The notes under the pieces were generated by a model. That model made no database searches and was not told where the DNA came from. It was given only the letters and a program-made list of their open reading frames with translations. Positions 20,555 to 31,283 of a stretch of 64,000 nt of DNA are shown here, in pieces; positions within the stretch are counted from its first letter, which is position 1; each line of letters opens with the position of its first letter. The translations under genes and the position numbers were made by a program. This stretch comes from Arachis hypogaea (taxonomy: Eukaryota > Streptophyta > Magnoliopsida > Fabales > Fabaceae), in contig NC_092044.1 of assembly GCF_003086295.3 (NCBI RefSeq), positions 68,639,213 through 68,703,212 of the forward strand, written 5' to 3'.

Positions 20555-22740
20555 TCAACAACAAGAGATATTATTTTTCAAAAATGAAGCAATGGTATTA
20601 GCTTCATCACAACGAGTAGGAATTGATTCTACCCATTTTGAGACGTAATCCATGACTAACAAAATGTACACAAACCCATTGGAATTTGGAAATGGCCCCA
20701 TGAAATCTATGCCCCCGACATAAAAAATTTCATAATAAATCATCGATTGTTGGGGCATTTCATCTCTTTGTGAGGTATTTCCAGATTTCTGGCATTGATG
20801 ACAAGATTTGCAAAATTGGTTGGCATCCCTAAATAACGTGGGCCACCAGAATCCACAGTCTAGAACCTTGCTGTTCGTTGTGGGCCAAAGTGACCCCACT
20901 CTCAGATGAGTAGAAAAATTGAAGGATAGACTGAAACTCGGATCTCGGCACACACTTCCTAATTACTTGGTTCGCCCCATGCCTCCACAGATCTGGATCA
21001 TCCCAAAGGTAATACTTAGCAACACTTTTTAATTTATCCCTTTGATGCTTCAAAATTGTGGGGAAAAAATGTGAGCGACCAAATAATTGGCAATCGGGGC
21101 AAACCAAGGAGCACTTTGGGACATTGCTTGCAAGGTGTCCAAGGGGAATGAGTCATTGATAGGAGTAGGATCCGAGGTTAAATGTTCAAGCTAGCTCAGA
21201 TGGTCCGCTACCAAATTTTGGGACCCACTTCTATCTTTGATCTCCAAGTTAAATTCTTACAAAAGCAATATCTACCTAATTAACCTAGGCTTTGTCTCTT
21301 TTTTCTACAGCAAATATTTCAAAGTGGCATGGTCCGAATACACCACCACTTTAGAGCCTAGCAAATAAGGTTGAAACTTATCTAGTGCGAAAACAATTAC
21401 TAGAAGCTCATTTTTGGTAGTGGTGTAATTCGACTAGGCCAAATATAAGATTTTTGAAACATATGCTATAGTGTAAGGAACGTTACCATCGTGCTATGCT
21501 AGCATGGCAGCTACGGTGTGATTCGAGGCATCGCACATGATCTCAAAAGGTTGATCCCAATTTGGGCCTCGCACGATAGGGGTTGTGGTCAACGCGTCCT
21601 TCAATTTGTCAAAAGCCTTTTTGCAATCCTCATCGAAATGGAATTTTACATCCTTTTGTAGTAGGTGAGAGAGGGGTAAAGTAACTTTGCTAAAATCCTT
21701 GATGAAGCGGCGGTAAAAACCTGCATGACCAAGAAAGGAACGGATCTCCCTCACCGAGGAGGGGTAAGGTAAACTCGAAATGACATCAATCTTAGCTGGC
21801 TCTACGGAGATTCCATCCCTAGATACAATATGACCTAATACTATCCTTTGCTTCACCATAAAGTGAAAATTTTCAAAGTTCAATACAAGGTTGGTATGGG
21901 ATCATCGTTCTAGTACCCTAGCAAAGTTCCTTAAACATTCATCAAAGGAGCTACCATAAACAATAAAATTGTCAATGAATACTTCCATGCGATTCTCTAA
22001 AAGATCCAAGAAAACACTTGTCATGCATATTTGGAACGTTGCCGGTGCATTGCATAAGCCGAATAGCATTTTATATGCAAATGTTCCAAAGGGACAAGTA
22101 AAGGTAATTTTTTCCTAATCTTCAGGAGCTATATGAATTTGGAAGTATCTGGTATATCAATCTAAGAAGCAGTAATGGGATTTACCTGCCATGCGATCCA
22201 ACATTTGATCAATAACTGGCAACGGGTAATGGTCCTTCTGCGTTGCTTGATTCAAACGGTGGTAATCAATGTACACTCACCAAGTATTTTGAATTTGGGT
22301 TGTAACAAGCTCTCCACTTTTCATTTTCACCATGGTTACCTGGGATTTCTTTGGCACTACTTGGACCAGGCTCACCCACTCACTATCTGAGATGGGGTAG
22401 ATGATGTCGCTTCTAAGAGGCAAGTTACTTCTTTCTTGACTACATCAAGAATTGTGGGGTTCAGCCGTCTTTGTGGTTGATAGATTGGCTTAGCGTTTTC
22501 TTCCAAAAAGATTCTATGAAGGCACACTTGAAGGCTTATTCTCACAATGTCACTCAACCTCCATTCAATCGCCTTTTTGTACTTTTGAATAACCTCAAGG
22601 AGTTGTTGCTCCTCTTAATTGGAAATATTGGTTGCAACTATCACCGTGAATTTATGTTCCTCATCAAGGAATGCATATTTAACATGAGGTGGAAGAGGCT
22701 TCAAATCTTCCCTTGCTTCTTGGTGTGGTTGTCTATCCTC
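20555..22740 (-). pseudogene. pol: Element I pol: RT, RNase H and truncated integrase (broken)
   Basis: On the minus strand: QPQRRLNPTILDVVKKEV (RT start, about 22450); an RT catalytic box read as EVFIDNF (about 21990), where FMDD is expected, so the second Asp is Asn; '[18 protein letters not shown]'; RNase H '[11 protein letters not shown]'; an integrase zinc finger (CHQCQ) and the first Asp box GIDFMGPFP (about 20710). The integrase stops near 20555, before the second Asp and the Glu, so it cannot be catalytic. At least three frameshifts. The RT is Athila-like but further from A and E than those are from each other. Confidence 0.88.
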
Positions 22741-23560
22741 TTAGTCATGAGGGATTGGTGAGGCACTATCATCATCGTCATCAAATTCTTTCACTCTTGA
22801 GCTCCCTTCAATAATTAAACCTTCTTGGAGCTCATGTTGGGTATCTATTATGAGTTTTCCCTTTCTTCCGTCTTCAACGGAATTCTCTTCCCCATCAATT
22901 AATTCATCATTAGGCTCCTCCTTGGCAAGAGTGGGATGAGAGTCTATCTTCTCAAGTGGCTCGCCTCTTTTTGGAAGTATAGCATTAATGCTAGAGTTTA
23001 GAGTCAATGGAGGTGGCAAAGGTGGACCACTAGGTGTCACCATTTGTGGAGGAGTAAGGCTGTTAAAGGTAGAAAGAGGAGGTGTTAAATGGGACAAGAC
23101 CTCGGTAAGAGTTGCCATGCAATTGCCTTGTTTCCTTTGGAATTCCCGCTGTTCTTGAATGAAGGCTTGAAGATTATTCTCCTCATGAGGATGGTTGGAG
23201 TGAGTGGGATGATGATGAAGGTTAAGTTGCTCCAAATGTGGTGGTCGGTAATGTAAATGAAGAGGAGTTAGTGGTGGGAATGGCAAGGGGACTTGAGAGA
23301 ATAATGGTTGTGTCTCATGAAGAGGATATGGGGTATGAACATGTGGAGGGAAAAAATTGTAATGATAGTGTGTTCCACTAGGTATGAGAGGATGACAGGC
23401 ATTGGGATCATAGGGTCCAGGAGAAGGTCCTTATTGCCAAGAATTGCTTGCTTGAGATCCTTTCTCAATTTGGCCTCCCATACCTTGATGCGACCCGATG
23501 TTGGTATTTTCATCCCTTACAACATGATAACAGCCAAACTCCAAGCCAAAAGGGTGATAG
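22741..23560 (-). pseudogene. Element I leader protein, related to the F/H ORF
   Basis: The minus-strand reading near 23550 gives HPFG.EFG and then HQG..GQIE, which lines up with F's SHPFGYESG and HQGWNNQ. It is followed by a His/Pro-rich region and an open stretch (22741-23286) ending in an acidic tail (VKEFDDDDDSAS). Frameshifts separate the parts. It directly precedes RT with no capsid or protease domain visible between. This suggests a recombinant of an F-like element and a pol gene. Confidence 0.6.
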
Positions 23561-23781
23561 CTTATGGTGAAAAGGAAAGATAAGACTCAATAATATTAAC
23601 AAAAGCAATGAACAAATCAATATATATCCTAACAGTATCTATTTACCTAGGACTAAACAAATAAAAATGTTAGTTACTACTACTGCTTAGATAGAGGTGC
23701 CATTTACCAATTAGTGTCAAGTATTCACACTATCCACATATATACAACAACCAAAACTATAGCACTGATTGCACTTAGTGT

Positions 23782-23798
23782 CCCCGGCAACAGTGCCA
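23782..23798 (-). promoter_or_regulatory. Primer binding site of element I (tRNA-Asp type)
   Basis: The plus strand reads CCCCGGCAACAGTGCCA, two changes from the tRNA-Asp 3' end CCCCGGCAACGGCGCCA. It lies 6 bp inside the 5' LTR boundary at 23805. Confidence 0.75.
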
Positions 23799-23804
23799 AA
23801 AACT

Positions 23805-24979
23805 TGATGGTGTCGTAGATGTCGGTTAGGAATTTTCCTTGAAATAGGAATCACTTCGTTAGTAGCATAGTTTCCAACTGACAAACAACTCCAAATCAAA
23901 GTTTGGAAGGACAACAGGCGTCACAATTCAAAACAAATATATAAACCGGGAGTTTGAATTCCTGGGTCGTCTCCCAAGGACCTAGTGACCAATAAGTGCG
24001 CAATTTTGGTTGTGAAGGCAACAAGATTTTCAATGAAGATATAAACAATTAAAGGAACAAAAGAACTCTCAAAATTGCAAGTAATGAACTAATAAAGGAA
24101 TTAAAGAACTAACTATGTAATATAAACAAGTAAGCAATGAAAGCGATAGATGTATGTATGTGTGTGTGTGATTCAAAGCATAAATGAAATCTTAGAACCA
24201 CAAATATGACAATTGTAATTGGATTAATCTCACTTAATTAACCCTCACATCGGAGAGTAAGTTAAATGAGCATAGTTGTTCTTAATCTACAAATCCTAAC
24301 TCAGTTGCTAATTATCTTAGCAATAAATTAGCGTTAGTGAAAACAAGAACAATTAATAATCCAAGAATTATCACTAAATATTGGACATTCCAACTCTAGA
24401 AACCCAATTGCTCATATTCTCCAAGCCAAGAGATGGAAATTTAGCCCATAATCAAAATTGACATTTCCACAAACACTTGGTTGGCATAAACACTAAACAT
24501 AGGAAAATTGAGAAAATGCTTGAAACTATAAGCAACAAATGATTAAAATAAAAAATACCAACTCAAACAAGCATATAATAATCATCAATCATCAAAATCA
24601 TCAACAAGAAATCAAAATTGCAAAAAGTATATATATTAACTTTAATTACAAGAAAGACTATCAAAATTGTAACTATAAAGAGTAGCAAATAGGAAATACT
24701 TATAATGGAGGCTAGCGAAATCCAAGATCAAAAATGGAAATGGCACTTGAAATGTAAAACCCTAATATAAACCCTAATGGTGTTGAGAGAAAACTTAGAG
24801 AAAAACTAAATTAAAGTCTCCTACTACTATTCTATATACTACCCTAATGATATGCTCTGTTTCTATCATGTTTGCGCCCTCCAATATGAGCTTTCACCTT
24901 CAGAGTTGGGCCTCCAAGCCCCTCAAAATGCGAGTCACGTGCATTTTTAAAGAAGGCATGCACGGGCACCTGTGTGTAT
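23805..24979 (-). repeat. 5' LTR of element I, segment 1
   Basis: Matches 18136-19345 closely, including the GT-rich microsatellite near 24160 and the TATA-like motif near 24836. Interrupted at 24980 by solo LTR C2. Confidence 0.88.
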
Positions 24980-26443
24980 TGATAAACCCCGTTTTTAGGG
25001 TTTATCTTGTGTTGAATTTAAGGCATTTTATTAACCTTTTCTCACATTTATTCAATAACATAGCATAGTTTCATGATTGTCTCTTAATTTGTGCCTATGT
25101 GAAAACATGCTTTTAGACCCTTGATTTGATAATTTTAATCTTTCTTTGATTCCACTAGATGCCTTGATGTGTTTGCTAGTGATTTCAGATTGAAAAGGGC
25201 TAGGAATGGAACAAAGGAGTGAAGAGAAAGCATGCAAAATGGAGAAATAATGAAAAGCCAAAGATTTGGGATGCACCCATGGACGCGTGTGCGCACTAGA
25301 CGCCTATGCGTGGATCGTGCAATACTCCAGGGACACGTACGCATGCTGTACGCGTACGCGTCGATGCCCGCACGTGACTTCTTTAATGAAATTGTGCTAG
25401 GCGATTTCTAAAGGGTTTCTGGCCCAGTTTTGAAGCTAATCTTTGGCGGGAAAAGGCTAAAAGACCAAGGAATGAAGGGGAATGCGTCTTTTTTATCATT
25501 AGACTTGAGATTTAGTTTTAGAGTTAGTTTTCTAGAGAGATAAGCTCTCTCTTCTCTCTATAATTAGGATTAGGTTTAGGTTAGAATTTCTTAGATCTAG
25601 GTTTTAATCTTTGCTTTCATCTACTTCTACCTTTCATTTCTATGATGCTAGATCTTGTTCTTCTATTCTCTTGTTGCAATTTCCTCTATTTTGTTTCCAT
25701 ACTTTATAAGTTGATCTACTCTTGTTATTTTTAGTTTCTTTTAATGCAATTTGAGGTAATTCATGTTAATTGTGTTTTCTTTGATTGTTGTTGTTAATAT
25801 TGTGCAATTAATTATTGTTAGAATCCATTCTTGTTGTCAATTCACTATGCTTTCTTTTTGTGCCTTCCAAGTGTTTGATAAAATGCTTGGAAGGATGTTA
25901 GAGTATAATTTTATGTTCTTGGTTTGAGATGGTAATTTAGGAACTCTTGAGTTGCAAATGCCCAAGTAATTGATGATTGGTAGCCATTGACTCTAGCTTT
26001 CATTAATTCAATTAGTGAATAGTTAGGACCTATGGACTTGGAGTGATATAGCTCATTTGACCTTCCTTCTCTAGTTAGACGATGATTTAACGAGATTGAT
26101 CCATGTAATTATCATGATGTGATTAGTGATAAGGATAGAGATCTTTGACCACCAAACCTTGCCAAGACCGCTTTATCATTTGATTTTCATTGTCATTTAC
26201 TTTTCATATCTCTCATCCAAAACCCCAAAATATACAACTCATAACCAATAACAAGAACACTACCCTGCAATTCATTTGAGAGACAACCCGAGGTTAAAAT
26301 ACTTCGGTTATAAGGATTATTAGGGGTTTGTTACTTGTGACAAACAAAATTTTTGTATGAAAGGATTATTGTTGGTTTAGAAACTATACTTGCAACGAGA
26401 ATTCATTATTAAAATTCTATACCATATAAAAGTCCGATCATCA
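24980..26443 (+). repeat. Solo LTR C2 (inserted in I's 5' LTR)
   Basis: A 1464-bp plus-strand LTR, TGATAAACCCCG to GATCATCA, close to C1. Its start forms GATAAACCC/GGGTTTATC with an 8-nt loop (24981-25006). Flanks are TGTAT (24975-24979) and CGTAC (26444-26448). The uninterrupted LTR at 19345 has TGTAC, so each side carries one transition. No internal region. Confidence 0.85.
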
Positions 26444-26773
26444 CGTACGCACAGACGTATGCGCACACACACCTCTCAATTCTTTGGGTGCTCATGCGAC
26501 GCGCAAGATGCTATGCGCTCGAACACTTGGCCTATTTTGCTACCTGTGCGCACACACAAATGGCTGTGCGCACACACACTTCCTGAAGCTCTCCTCCTTG
26601 CATGGTCGTCTTCCATTCTCATTAAGCCATTCCTACCTTATACATCTGAAATCACTGACATCAACATCAAGGTATCGAATGGAAGGCAAATGGAATAAAA
26701 TAGGTCAAATTAGGCATAAAAGAGCATGTTTTCATAATCAAGCATACTTTAGGAGGAAATCTCAAAAGCATGC
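26444..26773 (-). repeat. 5' LTR of element I, segment 2
   Basis: Continues I's 5' LTR with the GTGCGCACAC repeats (26450-26580), matching 19346-19735. It ends in CATGC (26769-26773), the TSD of A2. Confidence 0.85.
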
Positions 26774-28298
26774 TGGTGCACGAAATCGCAATCACAGTTT
26801 TGCAATTCCGCACAACTAACCAGCATGTGCACTGGGTCGTCCAAGTAATACCTTACGTGAGTAAGGGTCGATCCCAAGGAGATTGTCGGCTTGAAGCAAG
26901 CTATGGTTATCTTGTAACTCTTAGTCAGGATATCAATAATTCTCAGGTTTAATTGTGAAAAGTAAAAGAACATGAAATAGATACTTGTTTTGCAGTAATG
27001 GAGAACAAGTTGAGGTTTTGGAGATGCTCTATCTTCTGAATCTTTGCTTTCCTACTGTCTTCTTCTTCATGCACACAAGGCTCCTTCCATGGCAAGTTGT
27101 ATGTAGGGTTTCACCATTGTCAATGGCTACCTCCCATCCTCTCAGTGAAAATGTTCAACGCGCTCTGTCACAGCACGGCTATTCATCTGTCGGTTCTCGA
27201 TCATGTCGGAATAGAATCCAATGATTCTTTTGCGTCTGTCACTAATGCCCCACAATCGCGAGTTTGAAGCTCGTCACAGTCATTCAATCATTGAATCCTA
27301 CTCAGAATACCACATACAAGGTTTAGACCTTCCGGATTCTCAAGAATGCCGCCATCAATTCTAGCTTATACCACGAAGATTCTGATTAAGGGATCCAAGA
27401 GATATCCACTCAATCTAAGGTAGAACGGAGGTGGTTGTCAGGCACACGTTCATAGGTGAGAATGATGATGAATGTCACAGATCATCACATTCATCAAGTT
27501 GAGGAACAAGTGATATCTTAGAATGGAAGCAAGCGTGATTGAATGAAAAACAGTAGTAATTGCATTAATCCATCAAGACACAGCAGAGCTCCTCACCCCC
27601 AACCATGGGGTTTAGAGACTCATGCCGTAGAAGGTACAGTATGAAATGTGTAAAGTGTCATCCGATAAAGATACAACGTCAAGAGGTCCTACTTATAGTG
27701 AACTAGTAACCTAGGATATACAGAAATGAGTAAATGACATAAAAATCCACTTCCGGGGTCCACTTGGTGTGTGCTTGGGCTGAGCATTGAAGCTTTCATG
27801 TGCAGAGACTTTTTCTTGAGTTAAATGCCAGCTTTTGTGCCAGTTTGGGCGTTTAACTCCAACTTTTGTGCCAGTTCCGGCGTTAAACACCGAGAATTCT
27901 GAAGCTGATTTGCAATGCCAGTTTGGGCCATCAAATCTCGGGAAAAGTATGGACTATTATCCATACCTGGAAAGCCTAGGATGTCTACTTTCCAACCCAA
28001 TTCAGAGCGCGCCAATTGGGCTTCTGTAGCTCCTGAAAATCCACTTTGAGTGCAAGGAGGTCAGAATCTAACAGCATCTGCAGTCCTTTTTTCAGTCTCT
28101 GAATCAGATTTTTGCTCAGGTCCCTCAATTTCAGCCAAAAATTACCTGAAATCACAGAAAAACGCACAAACTCATAGTAAAGCCCAGAAAAGTGAATTTT
28201 AAATAAAAACTAATAAAAACATACTAAAAACTAACTAAAACATACTAAAAACACACTAAAAACAGTGCCAAAAAGCGTATAAATTATCCGCTCATCAC
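26774..28298 (-). repeat. 3' LTR of A2
   Basis: 1525 bp. In its own direction it starts TGATGAGCGGATAA (28298) and ends TTTCGTGCACCA (26774). It holds GGCGTTTAACGCC palindromes (about 27820-27905), a TTGGAAAG/CTTTCCA hairpin (about 27960-27992), and the U5 hairpin CCTTAC-GTGA-GTAAGG (plus-strand reading, 26851-26866). ORFs here are shadows. Confidence 0.92.
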
Positions 28299-28336
28299 AA
28301 CACCAAACTTAAATTGTTGCTTGTCCCCAAGCAACT
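28299..28336 (-). promoter_or_regulatory. PPT region and GGGA-loop hairpin of A2
   Basis: On the minus strand: GTTGCTTG-GGGA-CAAGCAAC (28336 to 28317), then TTTAAGTTTGGTGTTG and the LTR start. Perfect 8-bp stem. Confidence 0.7.
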
Positions 28337-29424
28337 GAAAATCAAATAGGATAAAAAGAAGAGTACATAATATAGACTCCAAAATATCAATGAAACTTAG
28401 CTCCAATTAGATGAGCGGGACTAGTAGCTTTTTGCTCTGAAAGGTTTTGGCATCTCACTTTATCCTTTGAAGTTTAGAAAGATTGGCATCTGTAGGAACT
28501 CAGAATTCAGATAGTGTTATTGATTCTCCTAGTTAAGTATGATGATTCTTGAACACAACTACTTTATAAGTCTTGGCTGTGGCCCAAAGCACTCTGTCTT
28601 CCAGTATTACCACCGGATACATACATGCCACAGACACATAACTAGATAAACCTTTTCAGATTATGACTCAGGTTTGCTCGAGTCCCCAATTAGAGGTGTC
28701 CATGGTTCTTAAGCACACTCTTTTTGCCTTGGATTACTTTTTATTTTTACCCTTGCCTTTTTATTTAAAGGGCTATTGGCTTTTTCCGCTTGCTCTCTTT
28801 TTTTTTTGCATATACTACTTTTTCTTGCTTTAAGAATTAATCTGATGATTTTTCAGATCCTCAATAACATTTCTCCTTTACCATCATTCTTTCAAGAGCC
28901 AACAAGTTTAACATTCTTTAATCAACAAATTCAAAAGACATATGCACTGTTCAAGCATTCATTCAGAAAAGAAAAAGTATTGTCACCACATCAAACTAAT
29001 TCAACTAGTTTTAGAGATGAATTCGAAATCCTGTACTTCTTGTTCTTTTGTGATTAAAGCATTTTTCATTTAAGAGAGATGATGGATTCATAGGACATTC
29101 ATAGCTTTAAGATCTGAACCTTAAGTTTTATTAATCATGAATTAAGAACAAGACTCAAAGAATAAATATAAGATAAAACTAATAGTAATAGAAAACAAAA
29201 ATTTAAATGACTCTAAAATAAATTCCTAATGATAGAGGTTATCACAAAGTTAGGACTCAACAACCTTGATTTTGAGAAGTGGATGCTCCCTCAACTTGTG
29301 GGGTATTTGACCCTTCAAGGGAGAGGTTCTGGCGCTTCAGCTCCTGTAGCTCATGCCCCTGCTTCTCTTGTTCCTTCAGCTATTTGCAGAGCATGCAGTT
29401 TTGATTCTGCTATTTTTCCTTAAT
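28337..29424 (-). other. 3' untranslated region of A2
   Basis: About 1.1 kb, the reverse-complement counterpart of A1 11428-12483. No convincing ORF; open frames at 28776-29057 and 29229-29423 are on the opposite strand and have no recognisable domain. Confidence 0.65.
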
Positions 29425-30386
29425 TTATTCCATAGCTTCTTGCAGCTTGGCAACAGATGCTTCTAGGCTGGCCCAGTAGTCAATTTCAGGAAGTTCAGGG
29501 AGGAATTCCTGCGCCCTCCTTTTGATAGAGTTATCTTGCATTTGTCCTTCCATTGACTTCTTGGTGATTGGATGTTCAATTGGGATGAATTCATCTACTC
29601 CCATTCTCACCCCAGCATCTTTACATAGCAAAGAGATTAAGCTTGGGTAAGCCAGTTTGGCTTCAGTGGAGTTCTTGTTTGCAATTGTGTAAATCTCACA
29701 AGCAATCAAATGATGAATTTCCACTTCTTTTCCCAGCATAATGCAATGAATCATCACTGCTCTCTTGACCGTGACCTCAGAACGGTTGCTAGTGGGCAAT
29801 ATAGAACGCCCAATAAAGTCTAGCCAACCTCTTGTAATTAGTTTGAGATCTCCCCTCTTGAGTTAGTTTGGGACACCTTTTGAATTGGTTGTCCACTTAG
29901 TTCCAGGAGGCATATGTCCTCTAGAACTTGATCCAACCCCTTATCTACTCTCACCATTCTCCTATTAAAGGATTCAGGATCATCTTGTAGTTGAGGTAAT
30001 TTGAAGACCTCTCTTATTTTGTCCAGATGGAAGTAAATAATTCTCCCTCTGACCAAAGTTCTGTAGGTATGAAAAGCAGTTCCAGTCATTCTCTGCTTAT
30101 CTGTCAGCCACAGATTTGAGTAGAATTCCTGAACCATGTTTCTTCCAACCTTTGTCTCAGGGTTGGTTAAAACTTCCCATCCTCTGATTTGAATTTGCTC
30201 TTAGATCTCCAGATATTCATCTTCTTTCAGATCGAATCTGACTTCCGGGATCACTGACCTCAGACCCATTATTTTGTGGTAACGGTCTGCATGTTCTTTG
30301 GTTAAGAACTTCTCTTGATTCCAAAGATTCTTTGGATTATTCTCTTTCTTGCCTTTTGAATTGGTTTATTTTCCCTTAGGAGCCAT
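29425..30386 (-). pseudogene. A2 third ORF (env-position protein), broken
   Basis: Starts at ATG 30386 and reads MAPKGK then TAA, the same early stop as in A1. Recognisable further pieces: 'KIMGLRSVIPEVRFDLKEDEY', a segment at 29838-30137 (MVQEFYSNLW to LDQVLEDICLL) and a segment at 29425-29799 (TSNRSEVTVKRAVMIHCIMLGK to EASVAKLQEAME) in a shifted frame. Same protein as A1 10405-11427; no membrane segment seen. Nonfunctional in this copy. Confidence 0.7.
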
Positions 30387-30419
30387 GATCTTGATAAATC
30401 TTGGTATAGTGATCATGGA

Positions 30420-30470
30420 AAAGCACTCCAAACTTAGAGGTTTGCTTGCCCAAAAGCAAAAGAAAGGAAA
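30420..30470 (-). promoter_or_regulatory. Internal hairpin/PPT-like motif of A2 (degraded)
   Basis: The minus strand reads TTTGCTTTTGGGCAAGCAAA then CCTCTAAGTTTGG. The stem ends are kept (TTTGC..GCAAA), but the AGGA loop is altered. Counterpart of A1 10332-10370. Confidence 0.5.
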
Positions 30471-30539
30471 GAGGAGAGAGAGGAGGAGAGCAAATTCGAA
30501 TGGTGGGGAGAGGGGGATGGCCGAACGTGTATTTATAAG

Positions 30540-30770
30540 GGAGGGGGAAGAGATTTCGAAAATTTTGAAGGAGATTTGAGAAGATATGGAAAGAATTTGA
30601 GAAGATATTTGAGTTTTGGAAGAAGATTTGGAAAGGATTTGAAAGAGATTTGAAGAATGATTTAGAAATTGTTTAATTTTTGAAATTTGAGAGTGAATGC
30701 TGAGAGTTTGTAATGTGTTTATACAAAAAATTATGGATCAAAACAAGAAAGTTTGAAAAAAATTTGAAGT
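30540..30770 (-). other. Purine/pyrimidine-biased spacer of A2
   Basis: Repeated 'gaagatttgg' and 'gagatttgaag' words on the plus strand; the reverse complement of the spacer in A1 at 9840-10260, shorter here. No gene seen. Confidence 0.5.
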
Positions 30771-30799
30771 GGAAAACAAAATCTCTGTCCCCCACCTTT

Positions 30800-31085
30800 C
30801 TGGCATTAAACGCCTAGAATGGTATCCATTCTGGCGTTTAACGCCCAAATATTGGCCATTATGGGCGTTTAACGCCCAGCCAGGTACCCTGGCTGGCGTT
30901 AAACGCCAGAAACCCCTTCAACACTGGCTTTTTGCTAAATGCCCAGGATGCTGCAATCCTAGCATTAAACGCCCAGAATGGTACCCATTCTGGCATTTAA
31001 CGCCCAAAATGGTACCTTTACTGGCATTAAACGCCCAGAATGGTATCCATTCTGGCGTTTAATGCCCAGAGTACCCTTTACTGGT
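30800..31085 (-). repeat. Palindrome array of A2
   Basis: About ten imperfect GGCGTTTAACGCC palindromes spaced irregularly, with a secondary GGTACC/GGTATCC-flanked pattern ('cccagaatggtaccc'). Counterpart of A1 9589-9830. The apparent ORF at 30769-31062 only reads through these repeats. Confidence 0.85.
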
Positions 31086-31223
31086 GTTTTCTTGCCAGCA
31101 AACTCCTTTTCTCTACTTTTTGCATTGATCCTTCTGTAACTCTGTGAATTCCTTCAATTTTGATGATCAACCTTGAAGAATGTATGTCAATATTCTATTA
31201 AGTAAAATAAATAACCTGCTAAT

Positions 31224-31262
31224 GGTTGGGTTGCCTCCCAGCAAGCGCTTCTTTATTGTCTT
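31224..31262 (-). promoter_or_regulatory. Conserved post-pol box of A2
   Basis: The minus strand reads GACAATAAAGAAGCGCTTG then CTGGGAGGCAACCCAACC, nearly identical to A1 9390-9427 and about 20 bp after the pol stop. Confidence 0.7.
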
Positions 31263-31283
31263 TAGCTGGACCTTTACTGAGCT

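Noticed and set aside
28776..29057. Possible host gene in a T-rich ORF
   Set aside because: Lies in the A2 3' UTR, no domain, not kept in A1.
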